Below are positions 38,301-53,300 of a DNA stretch of 64,000 bases, in pieces. A program made the translations under genes and the position numbers. The DNA is from Aldrovandia affinis (lineage: Eukaryota > Chordata > Actinopteri > Notacanthiformes > Halosauridae). The DNA lies in contig JAINUG010000011.1 in NCBI GenBank assembly GCA_029706075.1, forward strand, positions 3,656,501 through 3,720,500, in the 5' to 3' direction. The stretch's first letter is position 1. Each line of letters opens with the position of its first letter. Under the pieces are notes generated by a model. That model did not search any database, was not told where the DNA came from, and saw only the letters and a list, made by a program, of their open reading frames with translations.

Positions 38301-41300
38301 ATATTAATTCACATTGGGGGGTGAGGCACAGGGCCCTGCCTGATTGGGCCAGAGACACTATTTTTACAAGGTATCTCCTGGCTCAGCCAGACGTTGGGAC
38401 GTCATCCATGCAGTCTCCAATGCACAAACACAAACCTAATCTGTGTGTCCTCACACTAAATGTCATGTTTGTTATAAAAAATATTCAAAATTACATTCTA
38501 ACAACATACATGTACAGAAGCACAGACATACATACACAACCACCCAGATATGTACACACATACAGTACATATCAGGCAAAGATACAGACAGACATACACT
38601 GTTTAGATGCCGGTTGGCAGTGTAGTGTAATGGTTAGGGAGCTGGACTTGTAACTCAGAGGTTGCAGGTTCATATCCCAGATGGGGCTCTGCTGTTGTAC
38701 CCTTGAGCAAGGTACTTAACCTGAATTGCTTCAGTAAAATATCCAGCTGTAATGGATTGGATTGTAAATGGATTGTATGTAAGCCGCTCTGGATAATTTC
38801 CTACCACAACTATGCGGATGACACTCAGATTTATATAGCCCTTTCACCAAATGACTATAGTCCCATCGACAATCTCCGTCAATGCATTGAACAGATAAAC
38901 AGCTGGATGAGACATAATTTTCTCCAGCTAAATAAAGATAAAACTGAGATAATTGTCTTCGGTGCACATGACAAAAGATCGAAAGTCAGTGCCCACCTTG
39001 ATTCTCTCTCTCTTCAGACTAAAAACCAGGTCAGAACATTTTGGTGTACATTTACATTTTACATTTTGGTGTGATTGGGTGTAATTTGGTGTAATTCTAG
39101 ACTCTGATCTAAACTTCAACAGCTACATAAACTCAATAACAAAATCAGCCTACTACCACCTGAAAAATAATAGCAAGAATTAGAGGTTTCAGTGTAAACA
39201 AGACCTTGAAAAGCTCATCCATCCATTTATTTCAAGGAGGCTTGATTATTGTAATGGTCTTCTGACAGGCCTTTCTAAAGGGATTGTTTGCAAATTGCAG
39301 CTCGTCCAAAATGCTGCTGCTAGAGTCTTAACAAAAACTAAAAATGTGAACACATTACACCTATTCTCAGATCTCTACACTGGTTACCAGTCTGGCAGAG
39401 AATTGAATTCAAAATACTCCTAATTGTCTTCAAATCGCTAAATGGTCTTGGACCAAAATACATATCAGACCTCTTCTCACCTTATATTCCAGCTAGACCC
39501 CTAAGGTCAGACCAGTATATTAAACACTCCAAGAGTGAAAACAAAACATGGTGAAGCAGCTTTTAGTCATTCTGCCTCGTGCATCTGGAATAAACTCAAA
39601 CAAGCCCAAACTCTAAAGACTAGGCTAAAAACCTTCATGTTCTGCAATATTTATGACTAAACACTAGCACTTTGATTTACTCTTTTAATGATTTATTTGT
39701 ATTTTTTACTCTATATATTTTATTTTTTTATCTATTCTTATTACTTTTTATATCTTATTTTTTTAATTATTATTATTATTTTTATTATATATTCGCTTAC
39801 TTGCATTTTCTTACCTATTCTCCTTGCTCTGTATTTTATATGGTCTGTGTAAAGCACTTTCAATTGCCATTGTTGTATGAAATGTGCTATATAAATAAAC
39901 TTGCCTTGCCTTGCCTTGGATAAGAGCGTCTGCTAAATGCCTAAAAATGTAAATGTAAATGTAGACACAGAAATACACACATGGAATAGACACACAAACA
40001 CAGTGGCATAGATACACATAGACAACCCACCCAGATACACATACACCCATGCAACCTTGCTCAGAATGAAATCTTCAACTCATTTCCTTGGCCCCTTACC
40101 TGGTCAAACAAACTCATGCCAAGCACAGGAAGAGCAGTGTAGATCAGGTTATACAAGGTGATGAACCATTCATCATACACAGTCTGCAAGGTAGACCAGC
40201 ACATACTGCAGGTTACAAACCATTCATCACAAACTAAAACACAAATTACAATCAACACACAAAAAAAAAAACATTGACCACACAGTAAAATTAAAAGATG
40301 GAATGAACTGTTCAACAAATACAGTAGGGTCAAAGAAAAATAACATGCAGATTACAATGGACTATTCACCAGGCATGGTCAAGAACAACTAGCACACAAT
40401 GATTCATTCACCACACAATTTTACAATTTATAATTGTGTTATTCACATTTGATGGCAAATGGAGCTATGGTAGCTTTTATCCAAAGACTATGGAACTTAC
40501 AAGAGAGCATTAACATGGGTAGAGATCATCGCTAAAGCTATCGAATGGTAATTTCACAGTCTAATCATCTTCAGTCTAATTGCCATAAAGTGTTAGGGCA
40601 TTATAATACACAAGATACAATGTACAGTTCCTCGCATATGGTAAAGGAAATATAAAATTCAAAATGGAGATCGGAGTAAGAACATTGTGACAATTAAATA
40701 ATTAACTTGATTAAATTTAAAGGGCTTCTACTCACTCAATAAACCAGAGGGGGTTGGGGGGCAGGTAAACAGGGAATCTCTCACTCACCTGTGCAGAGAA
40801 GCCACAGAAGAAGGCGTACCAGAAGTGGACAAAGGTGAAGGTGAAGTTCTTGTAGAAGAAGTAGCGCAGGAACTTGCACATGCGCAGGTAGGACCAGCGG
40901 CCATGCACCAGCAGGAGGCGCTGCAGGTAGCGGAACTGGGCAAAGGAGAAGTCACTGGACAGCACCGCCTGCATGCCCTCCTGACCACTGATCCCCACGC
41001 CAATGTGAGCCGCTATGGGGGGAAGAGAGACGGATGGGCGAGAAGGGTTGAGAAGGATGGATGTAAAGAGAAGGATGGAGCAGGGTGGGAGGAGTAAAGA
41101 AAGAGAAGAGAAGGATATTATGTAGGGGGAACAGTAGAAGGGTGGGGTGGGAGAGAGGGGTAGAGGAGAGAGAGAAGAAAAGCATATGATGAAGGGGGAA
41201 CAGAAGGATAGGGAGCGGTAGAGAAGGAGACAGAGAAGAAAAGGGTGTGATGAAGTGAGTAATAGAGGGAAAGCAAGATGGGAGTGAGGAATAGGGAGAG

Positions 41301-44300
41301 AGGAGTGGAGGATGTGGTGAAGGAGGGAAACAGAGGGAGAAGAAACACGGATGGAAGGACAAACAGCAGTGATGCAAAGACAGAGAGAAAAAGAGGAGGG
41401 AGAACAGTGAAGGTAAGAGCAGGGCAGGTTCACAGGGCAGGTGAACAGTCAGTCAGAGGGATGGAAAGCAAGATTTATGTTACAGCAGTGATGAAAAAGA
41501 AAAAATAACAGGGGAGAGAAAAAGACAGAGAGAACATCAGTACTAACCATCACACTCAATACATACAGTACAAGACATAATACAGCAGACCACAGGAGAC
41601 AGTGTCTACATGTGAAAATCTTAAAAAAAAGAATTACTGTTGTGATTTATGTTATGGGAATTGTCACGCAGCATGAGCCCTGACAACAATCGGTAAAAAC
41701 TGTGTACACGCATGGCGATGTATGACACAGCTCCACAAGGATGGATAACGTTTCTATAAAATGAGATTACAGGGGTTGTTTGGCCGATTTTGTTCATCTG
41801 ATCAGCAGTGCAGTGGCATATTGTGTCTATAACTTCATCTTCCTCAAAGGAAGTCATTAATCCTGATCGGACAGTACATCCTTGGTGGTCCAGTGATGCC
41901 GGGTTTTAAACTGTATCTCCTAATCCCCTACCAATCAATGATAGGGAGATTAAAGATTTATCATCCTTTGACTGACTCGATCGACTAACTCGATTAACTT
42001 TGCAGATGATTTCATGTGTACAGTGTAACCTATTTCCCAAGCTAGGCCTGGTTCTTATCGTTAGCTTAATTATGAACCCATTACTATTATTACAAAACAT
42101 TGCACAGATAATAAAGTTCCACTGAGTGTCCTCCAGAGCCCTAGGGGGCAGTACCTTTGATCATGCTGACGTCATTGGCTCCATCTCCGATTGCCAGCGT
42201 TACAGCCTTCTTGAACTTCTTCACCAGCTCCACCACCTGGGCTTTCTGGAGAGGAGTGACCCGGCAGCAGATCACCGCCTTACACATGCATGCTGTCCTC
42301 AAAAACTCTATCTCCATACTACTATCCAGAGCATAGGCCTGAAAGAGGAGCGAGAGGAGAGGGAAGGGGGAGAGGGTGGGGGAGGAACAGAGGGATAGTG
42401 ACGGGGGAGGGAGAGAGACACGGAGGCAGGAGAGAGAGAAAGAGAGAGAGATATATCTCAGTCAGTATATCTTGGTCTGTTATGTCCTGAGGGACAGTGA
42501 GTAACCACCAGAATTCATATGTAATAAATGACTAATATTTTAAAGATTTAATAATAAATTAAAGGAATGGCTACAGCTTTGTCTATTCACTATTTAATTA
42601 AAATAATCATTATTTCACTTACAACATTTAACTTAACTTTATATGTTCATTGGTTTCAATGTTGTTATTGTGGTTTTTTTTGCTTTGGAAATATTTTCAA
42701 AATGTCATGCAAATAAACCATATTGAATTGAATGGCATTTACTTCCGAATATCAGCTCTGATATTCTCATACAGAACAGTGGTATCTGCATCCCTGACCC
42801 TTAACTCCTGAGAAATACCCTTTAACTTCTGTGAGAAATCCAGCTGATTTCCGTCGCTTACCAAACTGTGCCCATTGATGATCAGCCCATACTCCCCGTC
42901 CACTGCTTCATCTTGGACCACCTTCGTCTTTTTACCCAGAATTCCCCCGGAGATGATAACGGGCTTTTCTTCTGCCTCAGGCTTCATCTTCAGTCTTGCA
43001 CTCCTGATTAAAACAGAACACCCTCAACATTAGCCTTGAGGGACAGAAAAACCCACCATGGCCTTATTTTCAGAAGAGGAAATGTACAAACTACCATGGC
43101 ACAATTGAGTAAGACAATTAATTAAGTAAGTGAAGGGGCAGATGGGAAGTGTAGTCCACACTGACAGGTTGTGGAGTGCCTTCATGAAAGCTTTGGTCTG
43201 CATGTAGAGGATGCACTGCATTGAGCATAATAACTATTGAACTTGGCCCAGACCTTGCAACACCTTAAGAGTTTTTGAGGTAAACCGCTCCCTCTCACCG
43301 TAGCTCCTCCCTCACTTCCTCTGAGGATTTGGCGCTTACAACGAACACCTCGTTCATCTCCTCCTGCAGCATGTTACAGGAGTACCCGATATTCTCTGCA
43401 GTCTCTGTAATGGGAAGAACGACAGAACAGGAGAAAGGGAGAACAGGAGAAAGGATGAGCAGGTAAATGGGAAAACAGGGAGAACAAGAGAATGGAGGAA
43501 CAGCAGAACCGAGATCAATAATTTCAACAGGAACAGCTATGTTAGTCATATTTCATGTAGGGGTATTTGTACCATAGCCCACCTGTATGTAAATGAACTG
43601 TGGTATGTATAATTAACATTTGGGGACAGCTGTTTTTCTTAATCATCTTAATTTTGTGTGGGCTACACTAATCTTACAGGACAAAGATTAAGCCTTCCTT
43701 GAAGGTGTATTATTATTCCCTCTATGTGAAAATGTGTTTGAAGAACACAGTGGCCCGGTGCCTTATTCAGATATTGCCCAGGGCTGTGGTGTGACCCACC
43801 CTGCTTGTCCCCCGTCAGCACCCAGATTTTGATGTCGGCCTTGGCGAGCTGCTCTATGGTCTGGGGCACTCCGTCCTGTAGTTTGTCTTCAACCGCTGTG
43901 GCCCCTAGCAGCTGAAAACACAGACACAAACATGGACACAGACACAGAGAGACAGACGCACAGACAAATCACTGTTTATTGTTTTCTTTTTTCTGTTTTC
44001 TGTTTTCTCCCAATTTAGTAACCAATTATACCCTCTATCCCCCAAACTTGGCAACCCATCAACCATAATTCTGACACATACAGAGTTATAAGTGTCTTTA
44101 CCGGTTGCACCACTCGGGTGTCCTCAAATCACTGTTTTAAAATGTTTTAATTTAAACTGAGTGTGTGTGCATGTGTGTATGTGTGTGTGTGAAGTGTGTG
44201 TGTAGTTGTGTGTGTGTGTGTGTGTTGCCCACCCAAATTCCTTAACATTATCCAGCAATTCCACTCAGGAATGATGGCTCGTGTGGACGTGGGCAGGAAG

Positions 44301-47300
44301 AAGTTAGAAGTGTGGAGTCAGGCAGGGCTGTGTACTGGCTCCTGTTCTTTTCAAAATCTTCCTAGTCTGTGTAACAGCTCTGCTTCACAGGGAGCTGTTA
44401 CTGTAGACTTCAGACTTGACGGCAACATCTTTAATATCAGGAGACTGCAGGCTACCACCAAGCTCACTCCTGAAAGAATCACTGAGCTTCGGTATGCTGA
44501 CGATTGTGCTCTGGTAGCACACACTCCTGAAGCCCTCCAAGCCACCATCACAGCTGCAGTTACAGCCTACAGAAGAATGGGCCTAACAGTGAACACACAG
44601 AAAACAGAGGTCATTTGTCAACTAAACACCAGGCCACTGTCCCAGGCCACAAATTTCACAGCATAAGACCAACGATTAGCCATAGTGCCTAGCATCAAGT
44701 ACCTCGGCAGCATCATAACCAGTGATTGTACCCTTGATGATGAAATCCAGAACCGTCTTAAGCAAGCCTTTGTGTCCTTCGGTTGAGTCTTTGAGGACAG
44801 CAACCTCTCGCTTCACACCGAGGCACAGGTTTACAGGGTGGTCTGTGTTTATGTCTTTTTGTAAGGGTGTGAAACATGGATAACATACAGCCGCCACATA
44901 AAGCTATGGAGGCATTTCATATTCAGTGCCTACAGAAGATCCTCTCCATCACATGGCAGGACAAAATACTACATACAGAGATCCACTGTTGATACCTAGT
45001 TTTTGTAATAAGGTTTACAAGAGAGGGACAGTATATGGATATTAGGTTATTGGTGCAGGGTCCTACAATATCCGACTGGAGCTAAACCCCTTGGTATCTG
45101 TCCCCCTGCTCTCTCTGTTCCTTTCCCAAACATCAAAGGGAACTCCTTGGGAAGATAAAAGATGCTGGTTGGTGATTGACCTAAAACACATAAATTGTTC
45201 TGACAGTTTTTATCATACCACAGCACCTAGGAATGTGGGCTATTTGTCATTTCAATGTGGCAGCATTATCAGTTAGACTCACAGAGTTCCCTAAAGTTGA
45301 ATGCCATTAAGTTCCCTATTGCGCAATTTTGAATCTGTGATGTTCAATTAACAATATCAATTGAATGTCTTCACTCTAAATAAGTAATAGTTGTTAAGGC
45401 TTCCCAGGTTTGAATTTACATTTTTCAGGTCGCATCAGTTAAAAGCGGGGGCCCACATGTCATGATTGGCCTTGTCACATGGTAGCGATATTCTTTGCCT
45501 GAAAATGTCAATTCTACTACTGGATGGACTTGACAAATATTATTTATAAACATCACCACTATTTTCGAAAGCAGGAGAAATCATTTTTGTGAGAGGTAGT
45601 TAATAACTAAGCAGAACCTCATAATCTATTCTTTAACAAGGTCTGGTTTTATCTGGTATCTCTCTCTCTGCTGGGAATTTCATCATTATGATTTATTGTT
45701 CAATGTATTCTTTTTATTTAATTATAAGTAGTGAGCCTATACTCACAATTGAGTGTATGATTTATATTTTTGTTTCTCATGAATGCCTTGTAATGTAACC
45801 TATTTAATAAGCATATCTAATCTTTAATCTGATTTGGAGTTAGTTTTGACTTGCAGGTTGATTCCACCAGTTACTATTTGATTAACTTATCAATGACTTT
45901 ACTGAATTAATTGATCATTGGTATCCTGTGTAATAATAATTATTTTAACACATAATACCACTTGCGTTCAGTATTCAGAGTTTGAACATTTAAACAAGGG
46001 CATTTGACTGTTAAAGCCACTGACTTTGAATTAATTTTTATTCAAACCATACTGTTCCGAAACCTCTGACGGAAGATCACAGCTCTGCACCAGCACCACC
46101 CAATCACATCTGCAACCATAGCTGCACCTCTAGAATAGGACTCTACATCCACCAAAGGAGCCATAAATATATAAGGAGAAGATGGTCATCATTGGGACTG
46201 GATGGACAACCAGCAAGCAAACAAGTGTGGCTTGACCACAGGGTGTGTGTGTGAAGTGCCAGTGCAGTGGCCTAGCAGTAGTGAACAGCTGGTAGTTAGT
46301 GCATTCTGCATGCTTGCCTGGTTGCTTCATGCTTTCAGCTACCGCCACTGGCTAGCCTTCATTTTGGGGAAAAGAGGAGCAGAGGGCATAAGTCTCCTCC
46401 TGCCAGTACACAGCCTTTCCACAACCAAGACTCCTGTAGTGCCTCCTGTAGTGCCGCACATGGTAACTGAGATCCTGTCTTCCCAGGCTAAACTACAGGG
46501 GATCTCGGAGCAGCAGGGGGCCCCAGAGATGCGAGTGGACACGCCCTGGAACCTGTCAACCTCTGCCCCAGCTATGGGTAAATAGCACACTGGGCAGGTG
46601 GGGCTCCATACCCTTGGGTGATGACTGACTTAGGAAAGGACACTCTGAATAAAAAACCTACAATGCTGAAGTTGCCACAGAAGTCCAGCTTGCTGAGCCA
46701 CTGTGGAGAGCCTAAAGAGTGTGATTGGTGCGCGCAAGCTGATCTACAATTTAAACAAACTTCTGCACAGGTGGGAAGAAAAGTCCTACAGCAATGGAGG
46801 GAAAGACAAAACAGTAGGTTCAGTATGGCACTGGCAGCTGCAGCCTTGAACCTGCATGTAGGCGGCTCAGCGGTATTAGTCATTTGGTTATGGATAGAGG
46901 CAACAACATAATCCAGGAGAATTCTTAATGATCAAGCAGCCCTATTCAGGAACAGCACTGCTTGGTCCTGATGGAGCGAGAGCTAGAAAAGGTGCCCTAA
47001 ATAAAGCTTGCCCTAACCCACCCGATTGGCATTCCACAGCTAACGGGCATCTCTCTACGTAGTCAGAAAGAAAATCAATCTAACTTGCTAAACCTGGCAT
47101 GCTGGAATGTCCGCACAATGATGGACTCAGATAACAGCTACAGACTACAAAGATGCTAGAGAGCTTGAGCCAGAAAGCTCTCCAGACTAAGCATTGACAT
47201 CGCTTCACTAAGTGAAGTTCACCTCATAGAGCAAAGATCCCTGACTGAGCATGGGGCAGGTTACACCCTGTTTTAGTCTTGGAAAACAAAACAGTAGAAA

Positions 47301-50300
47301 TGCCTCTCAGGAGTGGGTCTCATGATCAAGAGCACCATCGCTGGCCAACCTCAGAACCTCCCAAGTAGACACATGTCCGCCCACCCATACAGTGAAACAA
47401 ATTTGCCACCATTATCAGCATGTATGCGCCCACCTTACAAGATGACACAGGGGTCAAAGAGATCTTCTTCAATGACCTAGGAACTCTTCTGCATGGGGTC
47501 AATGGTAAAGATAAGCTTTTCATAATGGGGGATTTCAATGCAAGAGCAATTGAAAATGGGCAATGCGGCCTCCCGCGTGGCCCAGTGGTTACAGCGTCCG
47601 ACGCTGGCCACGGAGACCGGGGTTCAATTCCCCGTCTCGCCAGAATCAGCTCTGGATTGGCTGTCTGCCCCAGGGAAGGGGGAGGGAAGCCGACATGAGA
47701 TTCGCTGCGCATAAGAGTGGCCCTGCAGTATACCGGGTTACGGTTGATACTTGGGCGAGTGCAGTCTCATAAGAGGCGTCAGGTCGCATGTCGCTACCGG
47801 TTGCAGGACTATGGCAGTGAACTCACATTACTAGGGGGGGGATTGACTTAAATAGCTGGTCTAATTGGCTACCAAATTGGGAGAAAATGGGAGCAAAATC
47901 AGAAAACAAAAAGTTTTGTTTTTTTAAAAAAAAAGAAAATGGGCAATGCAAAATCATGACCTTTGCAAGGGAGTCCTTGAAAAGCATGGAATAGGAAACT
48001 GTAATAAGAATGGTCATATGCTACTGGAACTCTACTCAGAACACAATCTCGCTATAACAAACACATTCAACATTCTAAGGGCAGATTCAAAACAACCTGG
48101 TGGCACCCATGTTCACAGCCTTTGGCACCTTATGAATTGCATCCTGGTAGGCAAAGGAACACCACAGACATTCTTCATACCAGTCATGCTAAGTGCTGAT
48201 TGTTACACTAACTACAGGCTAGTGTGGGCCAATGTCTCACTCAAAATCAAACCACTAACCTTCATGTTGAGAAGCTTTGTCTGCTTAGGGAAGAATACCA
48301 GTTTAAGCTTAAAACCAGACTCAATAAAGTTCAAGGCCCAAGTAACCCTCATGCAGACCCTGAAGAGCAGTGGGAAGAGCTGAAATCTTCCCTTCAGGAA
48401 ACAACTGCTAAAATTGCTGGCTTCTCAACAAGGAAAGACAGAGATTGGTTTGATGAAAACAACCTTGAAATCCAATTACTTCCCCAGACCAAACACTTGC
48501 TATGGCAGATGACTTAGTAACCCAAATGACCAGGCTATAAAAATTGCATACAACACTGTGTGCAAAACCGTGCAAACCAAGCTGAGGGGCATCAAAAACA
48601 AATGGTGGACTGACCTTGCAGAAAGGGCTCAGTTGTATGCAGACACTGGAAACACAATAACATTTTACGAAGTCCTGAAACCAGTCTATGGACTAACCTC
48701 CCAAATCAAGGCAACTCTAAGATCATCTGATGGCTCAATCCTCCTGACAGACAAAGATTCCATAATGCAGTGCTGGTCTGAGCATTACAGCTGTGTGTTT
48801 GGAGACAAGCGCTCTGTCAGAGAGGAATCCATATAAAAAATACAACAGTGCAAAATACGTTTTTCTCCACTCTACTGTATAGCTCTACTGTATAGAGTCC
48901 TGGGTCCTGTACAGGAGACACAAGAATGAGCTTGTTCAGCCTGCCATAAATCCCAACTCATTCCAATTCAAAAGACGTTTCTTCATGATGTTCACATGCG
49001 AAGAAACATTGTTGTCATCGCCATCGTCGTTTTCTTGTGTGTGCATGTTTGAGAGTGTGCGTGTGTGTGTGTGTGTGTGTGTGAGTGTGTGCATGTGAGT
49101 TTGTGTGTGTGAATTTGTGTGTATGTTTGTTTCTTTGTACCTCAGTCAGACACAGAGACTCACATCAGCAGCTGTGCTTCTCTCATTAGGTTGTTGTTTC
49201 CCCTGGCATTGTCAGACTGGATGTCACTCTTCAAACCAGCATGTTTCTGTGCATGTGAGTGTGTGTGTGTTTGTGTGTGTGAGTTTTTGTCTGTATATGT
49301 GTGTGTTAAATGCAGATACAGAAAGTCCAGGCCCACTCACTATCATGTCCTTCTCAATCTCCTCGTACAGCTCGTCCAGCCTCTCATCTCGGTCCTCAAT
49401 AGCAGTGCTGGCTTCATGGTGGCGCTCTCTCCACAGCACAAAGTACTCCTCATCCAGTTCCTTATAGGCCAGGGCCAGTGTTCGCAAGCCCTCCCCTGCA
49501 AACTCCTGCACCACAGGCAGAGGGTAGTGATGTCACCCACATTCAAAATCACATGCATGCACACACACACACACATTCACACATAAAAAAGCACACACAC
49601 AAACAGAAAACTTTCACATGGACACACAAAAACTCACACACATGCACAATATATACTGACACATTCACACATAAGCGCACACACACACACACACACTGCC
49701 TGTTGCCCTGTTTCTTTGCTCTCCAGCCCCACCGCGCCCCCTGGTGGACACTCACGTTGAGGTGTTCTGTGGTGACGTCCTTCATCTTGCCGCAGGACTG
49801 GTGCAGCCTTTCGAACACGATGGTATCTGCCCCTTTACAGTACAGGCACAGCTTCCCCTCAGGGCTGCGCACTGCAGGGGAGAGACAGCCGGGTCAGCGG
49901 GGAGTGGTAGTGCACCACGACCCCCACGCTTTTCCTCATGTTACATTATTCACTCACTCAGCTGTCACTCCTTCTGTGGTGACTGAGTGCAATCAGCTTT
50001 GCACTGAATACATATGACTGTTATTGTCTACTCTCTACTCTGTTCTGTTGCTTGTAGCTATTTGTGTTATTTGCATTTATTGTTGTTTGCCATAGTGGCT
50101 TTGTAAGTTACTTTTGAAAAAGTGTCCTCATTGTTTAGACCTCATTGTAAAAGCATGGGGATGCAAAAACATAATAACAGTGGAAACACAATAACAGAGC
50201 TTGAGAGAGTATTTAAATATATATTGTAGAGCAGGGTTAGAGAAATGGTTTAATATTACACACAAATATTATACAGTTTACAAAAAAGTCTCACACCATA

Positions 50301-50316
50301 CAATTAGGCATAGAAT

Positions 50317-50370
<54 letters not shown>

Positions 50371-53300
50371 ATTTAGCAGACGCTTTTATCCAAAGCGACT
50401 TACAGTAATGAATGCATACATTTTTCAGTATATATGATCCCAGTGGGAATTTAACCCACAACCTAAGCATTGCCAACACCATGCTCTACCTACTGAGCCA
50501 CACAGAACCACTATCAATCTTATAATCTACTATAATCTTCAACTTTCAGTGCTGACACAGTTGGTATTTACCAATGACAGACATCCTCTTGCGGACATTG
50601 TTGAAGTCCAGGATAGCCAGCAGCTCGTATCTTCGCTGGATGCCCATTTCTACAATGGTGATGCTCTCCGGGGTGCGAGATTGGAATACAAAGCCAAAGT
50701 TCCGGGTAGCGGTAACCAGGGCGCCCTCGTCGGGGGACTGGGCCTGGTACAGCAGGTCACCTGGGAACAGGGAAGTGATGTCACTTCCTATTTTACAAGT
50801 CACAGCCTCTTGTCCACACTTTTTGAGGTGCTCTAGCACCTCATGATCAGAGCAGGGACCCTGCTCCAGAGTGAGCATGGAGGTATTGTAATAATATAAA
50901 TAGGAGCATAAATGGGACTGCCAGCCATTTTCATTTAAATTATTCAGAATACAACTAATACAAATATACAGTACTAGTCAAAAGTTTGAGTACACCTGCT
51001 GGAAACTAGATTTATCTCATAATTGACAATGTTTTACACCATATAAGTTTCTTTAAATACTTGAAAATGACAAAAAACACATGTAACAATAAACAAAAGG
51101 AACATCAAAGCAATGTTCAATAAAATTTAATTGAAAATTGAATCTTGGATTCCTCAAAATAGCCATCCTTTGCTGTGATAACAGCCTCACAAACACGGGC
51201 CATTCGGTTAATACGTTTTAGCAGGAAATCACCCGATATGTCTTCCCAGCTCTCCTGCAGCAATTCCCAGAGGCACTTGTGGGTTGTTTTGCTTTGACTG
51301 TTCTGTCCAGTTCATCCCATACAAGTTCTATGGGATTGAAGTCTGGACACTGGGCAGGCCAGGTCCTTAGTTTGAGTTGTCCTTCACGTTCCCCCTTCAC
51401 CAGATAGTTCTTGCACAAGGTGTGTTTCGGGTCATTATCTTGCTCGAGAATGAAGAAGTGCCCGCTTAGCCGTAGTCCAGATGGAAGGTGTACTCAAACT
51501 TTTGACTGGTACTGTATTTTACAAACAGGCAATTGATGAACAGGCTCCCATATGCTCTTTACCCATTTTAGAAGAATTTTTAGAGAATTTTAGAGAATAT
51601 AGGTGGCAAGGATCCAGCAAGCACGCACTCATGCATACACACAACACACACACATAAACATATTGGGTTTAAGAGTGACATACAGTCTGACAATGGCAGG
51701 GAAAACAACAACCTAATGAGAAAAACACAGCTGCAGATGTCAGAGAATTCTTTTTTATTGCAACTGTACCTGTTTTACTGGTATAGTTACTGGTATCCAA
51801 TCATTAAGATTCTCATTTGCATTTGTTACGCCCTCCAAAATCAAGGCAAACATGCAAGCACAAAGAATGTTCTACCGATGCGTCAGCAGCAAATCCTTCC
51901 ACGCGCCACTAGAAGCTGCAGAACATGAACACACTGGTGTGGTTCCTAAACCACAGCTGATCATTGCAGAGAGCATCCGCTGCTAGTGCCCCCAGAGGGC
52001 GCTAGTGCAACACCGCTTCCTTTGTTTCCCTCTTATTACATAAGTTACTAACTCAGCAGGTGTCCAATCTTTTACAAGAAGGTACACCTTCTCACCATTG
52101 TGGGTACACCTGATTCAACTAAACAATTAACCATGGTCTTCAATCTACACCTTGATTAGTTGAAACAGGCGATTTAATACTGGGCTAGAACAGAAGCCTG
52201 AACCCACACTGGCCCTTTTTGAATAAGATTGGAGCCCTCTGCATTATAATCCTGTGTAGTATATAATGACTGTATGGGTGATGAGAGATAAGAGAGCAAC
52301 AGGAAGTTTCATGGAGAAAGAGCAAAGACCCCATGGCCCGTGGGTCCTGTGACAGGGGAGACTCTCACCCTCGTTCTTCTCCTCCGCCATGACGGTGTGG
52401 CAGAGGGCCAGCAGGCGGAAGAAGCCATGCACTTCCGGGATCTCCAGCTTCACCGCCTCCACCAGGCTGTGGTCGTAGAATACAAACTTTGGGTCGGCCA
52501 GTGGGTTAAAGGAGAAGTCCACTCTATCCGTCCTCTGCGGAGCCAACAGGAGACGTTGCGCTTCATTATATTACATTCACTTAACTGAGACTTACAGCAC
52601 AAGACATCATTGCAGTGCTGACCAAATAACTTCCCAGAGGAGAGAGAGCATTGCGCTTGGTGATTTAGGTCATGGTGTAACATGTTCTGATGAAGATTTG
52701 ACAATGCTGAAACATCAACATAATGACCTATTCACAATGTAACAAGCCTGCTTTTCTGCGAGCAGTGCTCTGGAAGTATGTTTTGTCCTGAATTTGCAGA
52801 TTGAAGCAGAGCTTAGCCATTCTTACTTGATATCATACAATTTGTATGGAAGACATACACCATGTACTCCTATTAATCACTCAGTGAAAGTGTACAATAT
52901 TACTGGATGATATAAGTAGCATGCTTAATTTCCTACTAAGGTAGGCAGTGATATTCTCACCTCAGAAATGTCCAGTCTCTGCCCAGCAAAGTCAAACACG
53001 TCCCCTGAAAAACAAGACAAAATGTGTTTATATATATATACACTACCAGTCAAAAGTTTTATAACACCCCCATTTTCCAGTTTTTACAGAAATTTAAGCA
53101 GTTCAAGTCCAGTGAATAACTTGAAATGGTACAAAGGTAAGCGGTAAACTGCCAGAGGTCAACAAAAAAAAAGTTTGGGTTACCAAATTTTTTTTGTTTT
53201 GGCAGTGAGTAGTTTCCTACACCATCAAAAGGCACTTGGAAACTGGAGGAAACTCTGACAGGAAGAGGTCTGGCAGACCCAAAGCCACAACAAAATCAGA

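Noticed and set aside
42739-42861. Extension of the atp8b5 frame past NGHSL
   Set aside because: A clear GTAAGC donor follows HSL and the next exon resumes the family sequence; the extension resembles nothing in P4-ATPases.
43404-43404. TAENIG instead of TAVNIG as an inactivating change
   Set aside because: ATP8B1 carries TAENIG naturally, so the substitution is within family variation.
46618-46911. 97-codon frame upstream of the LINE endonuclease
   Set aside because: Could be LINE 5' sequence, but I recognise no domain and see broken frames around it.
47567-47650. tRNA-like sequence with A and B boxes
   Set aside because: It has a SINE body, tail and target duplication; not a functional tRNA gene. 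The same applies to the heads at 3,193, 17,421, 38,614 and others.
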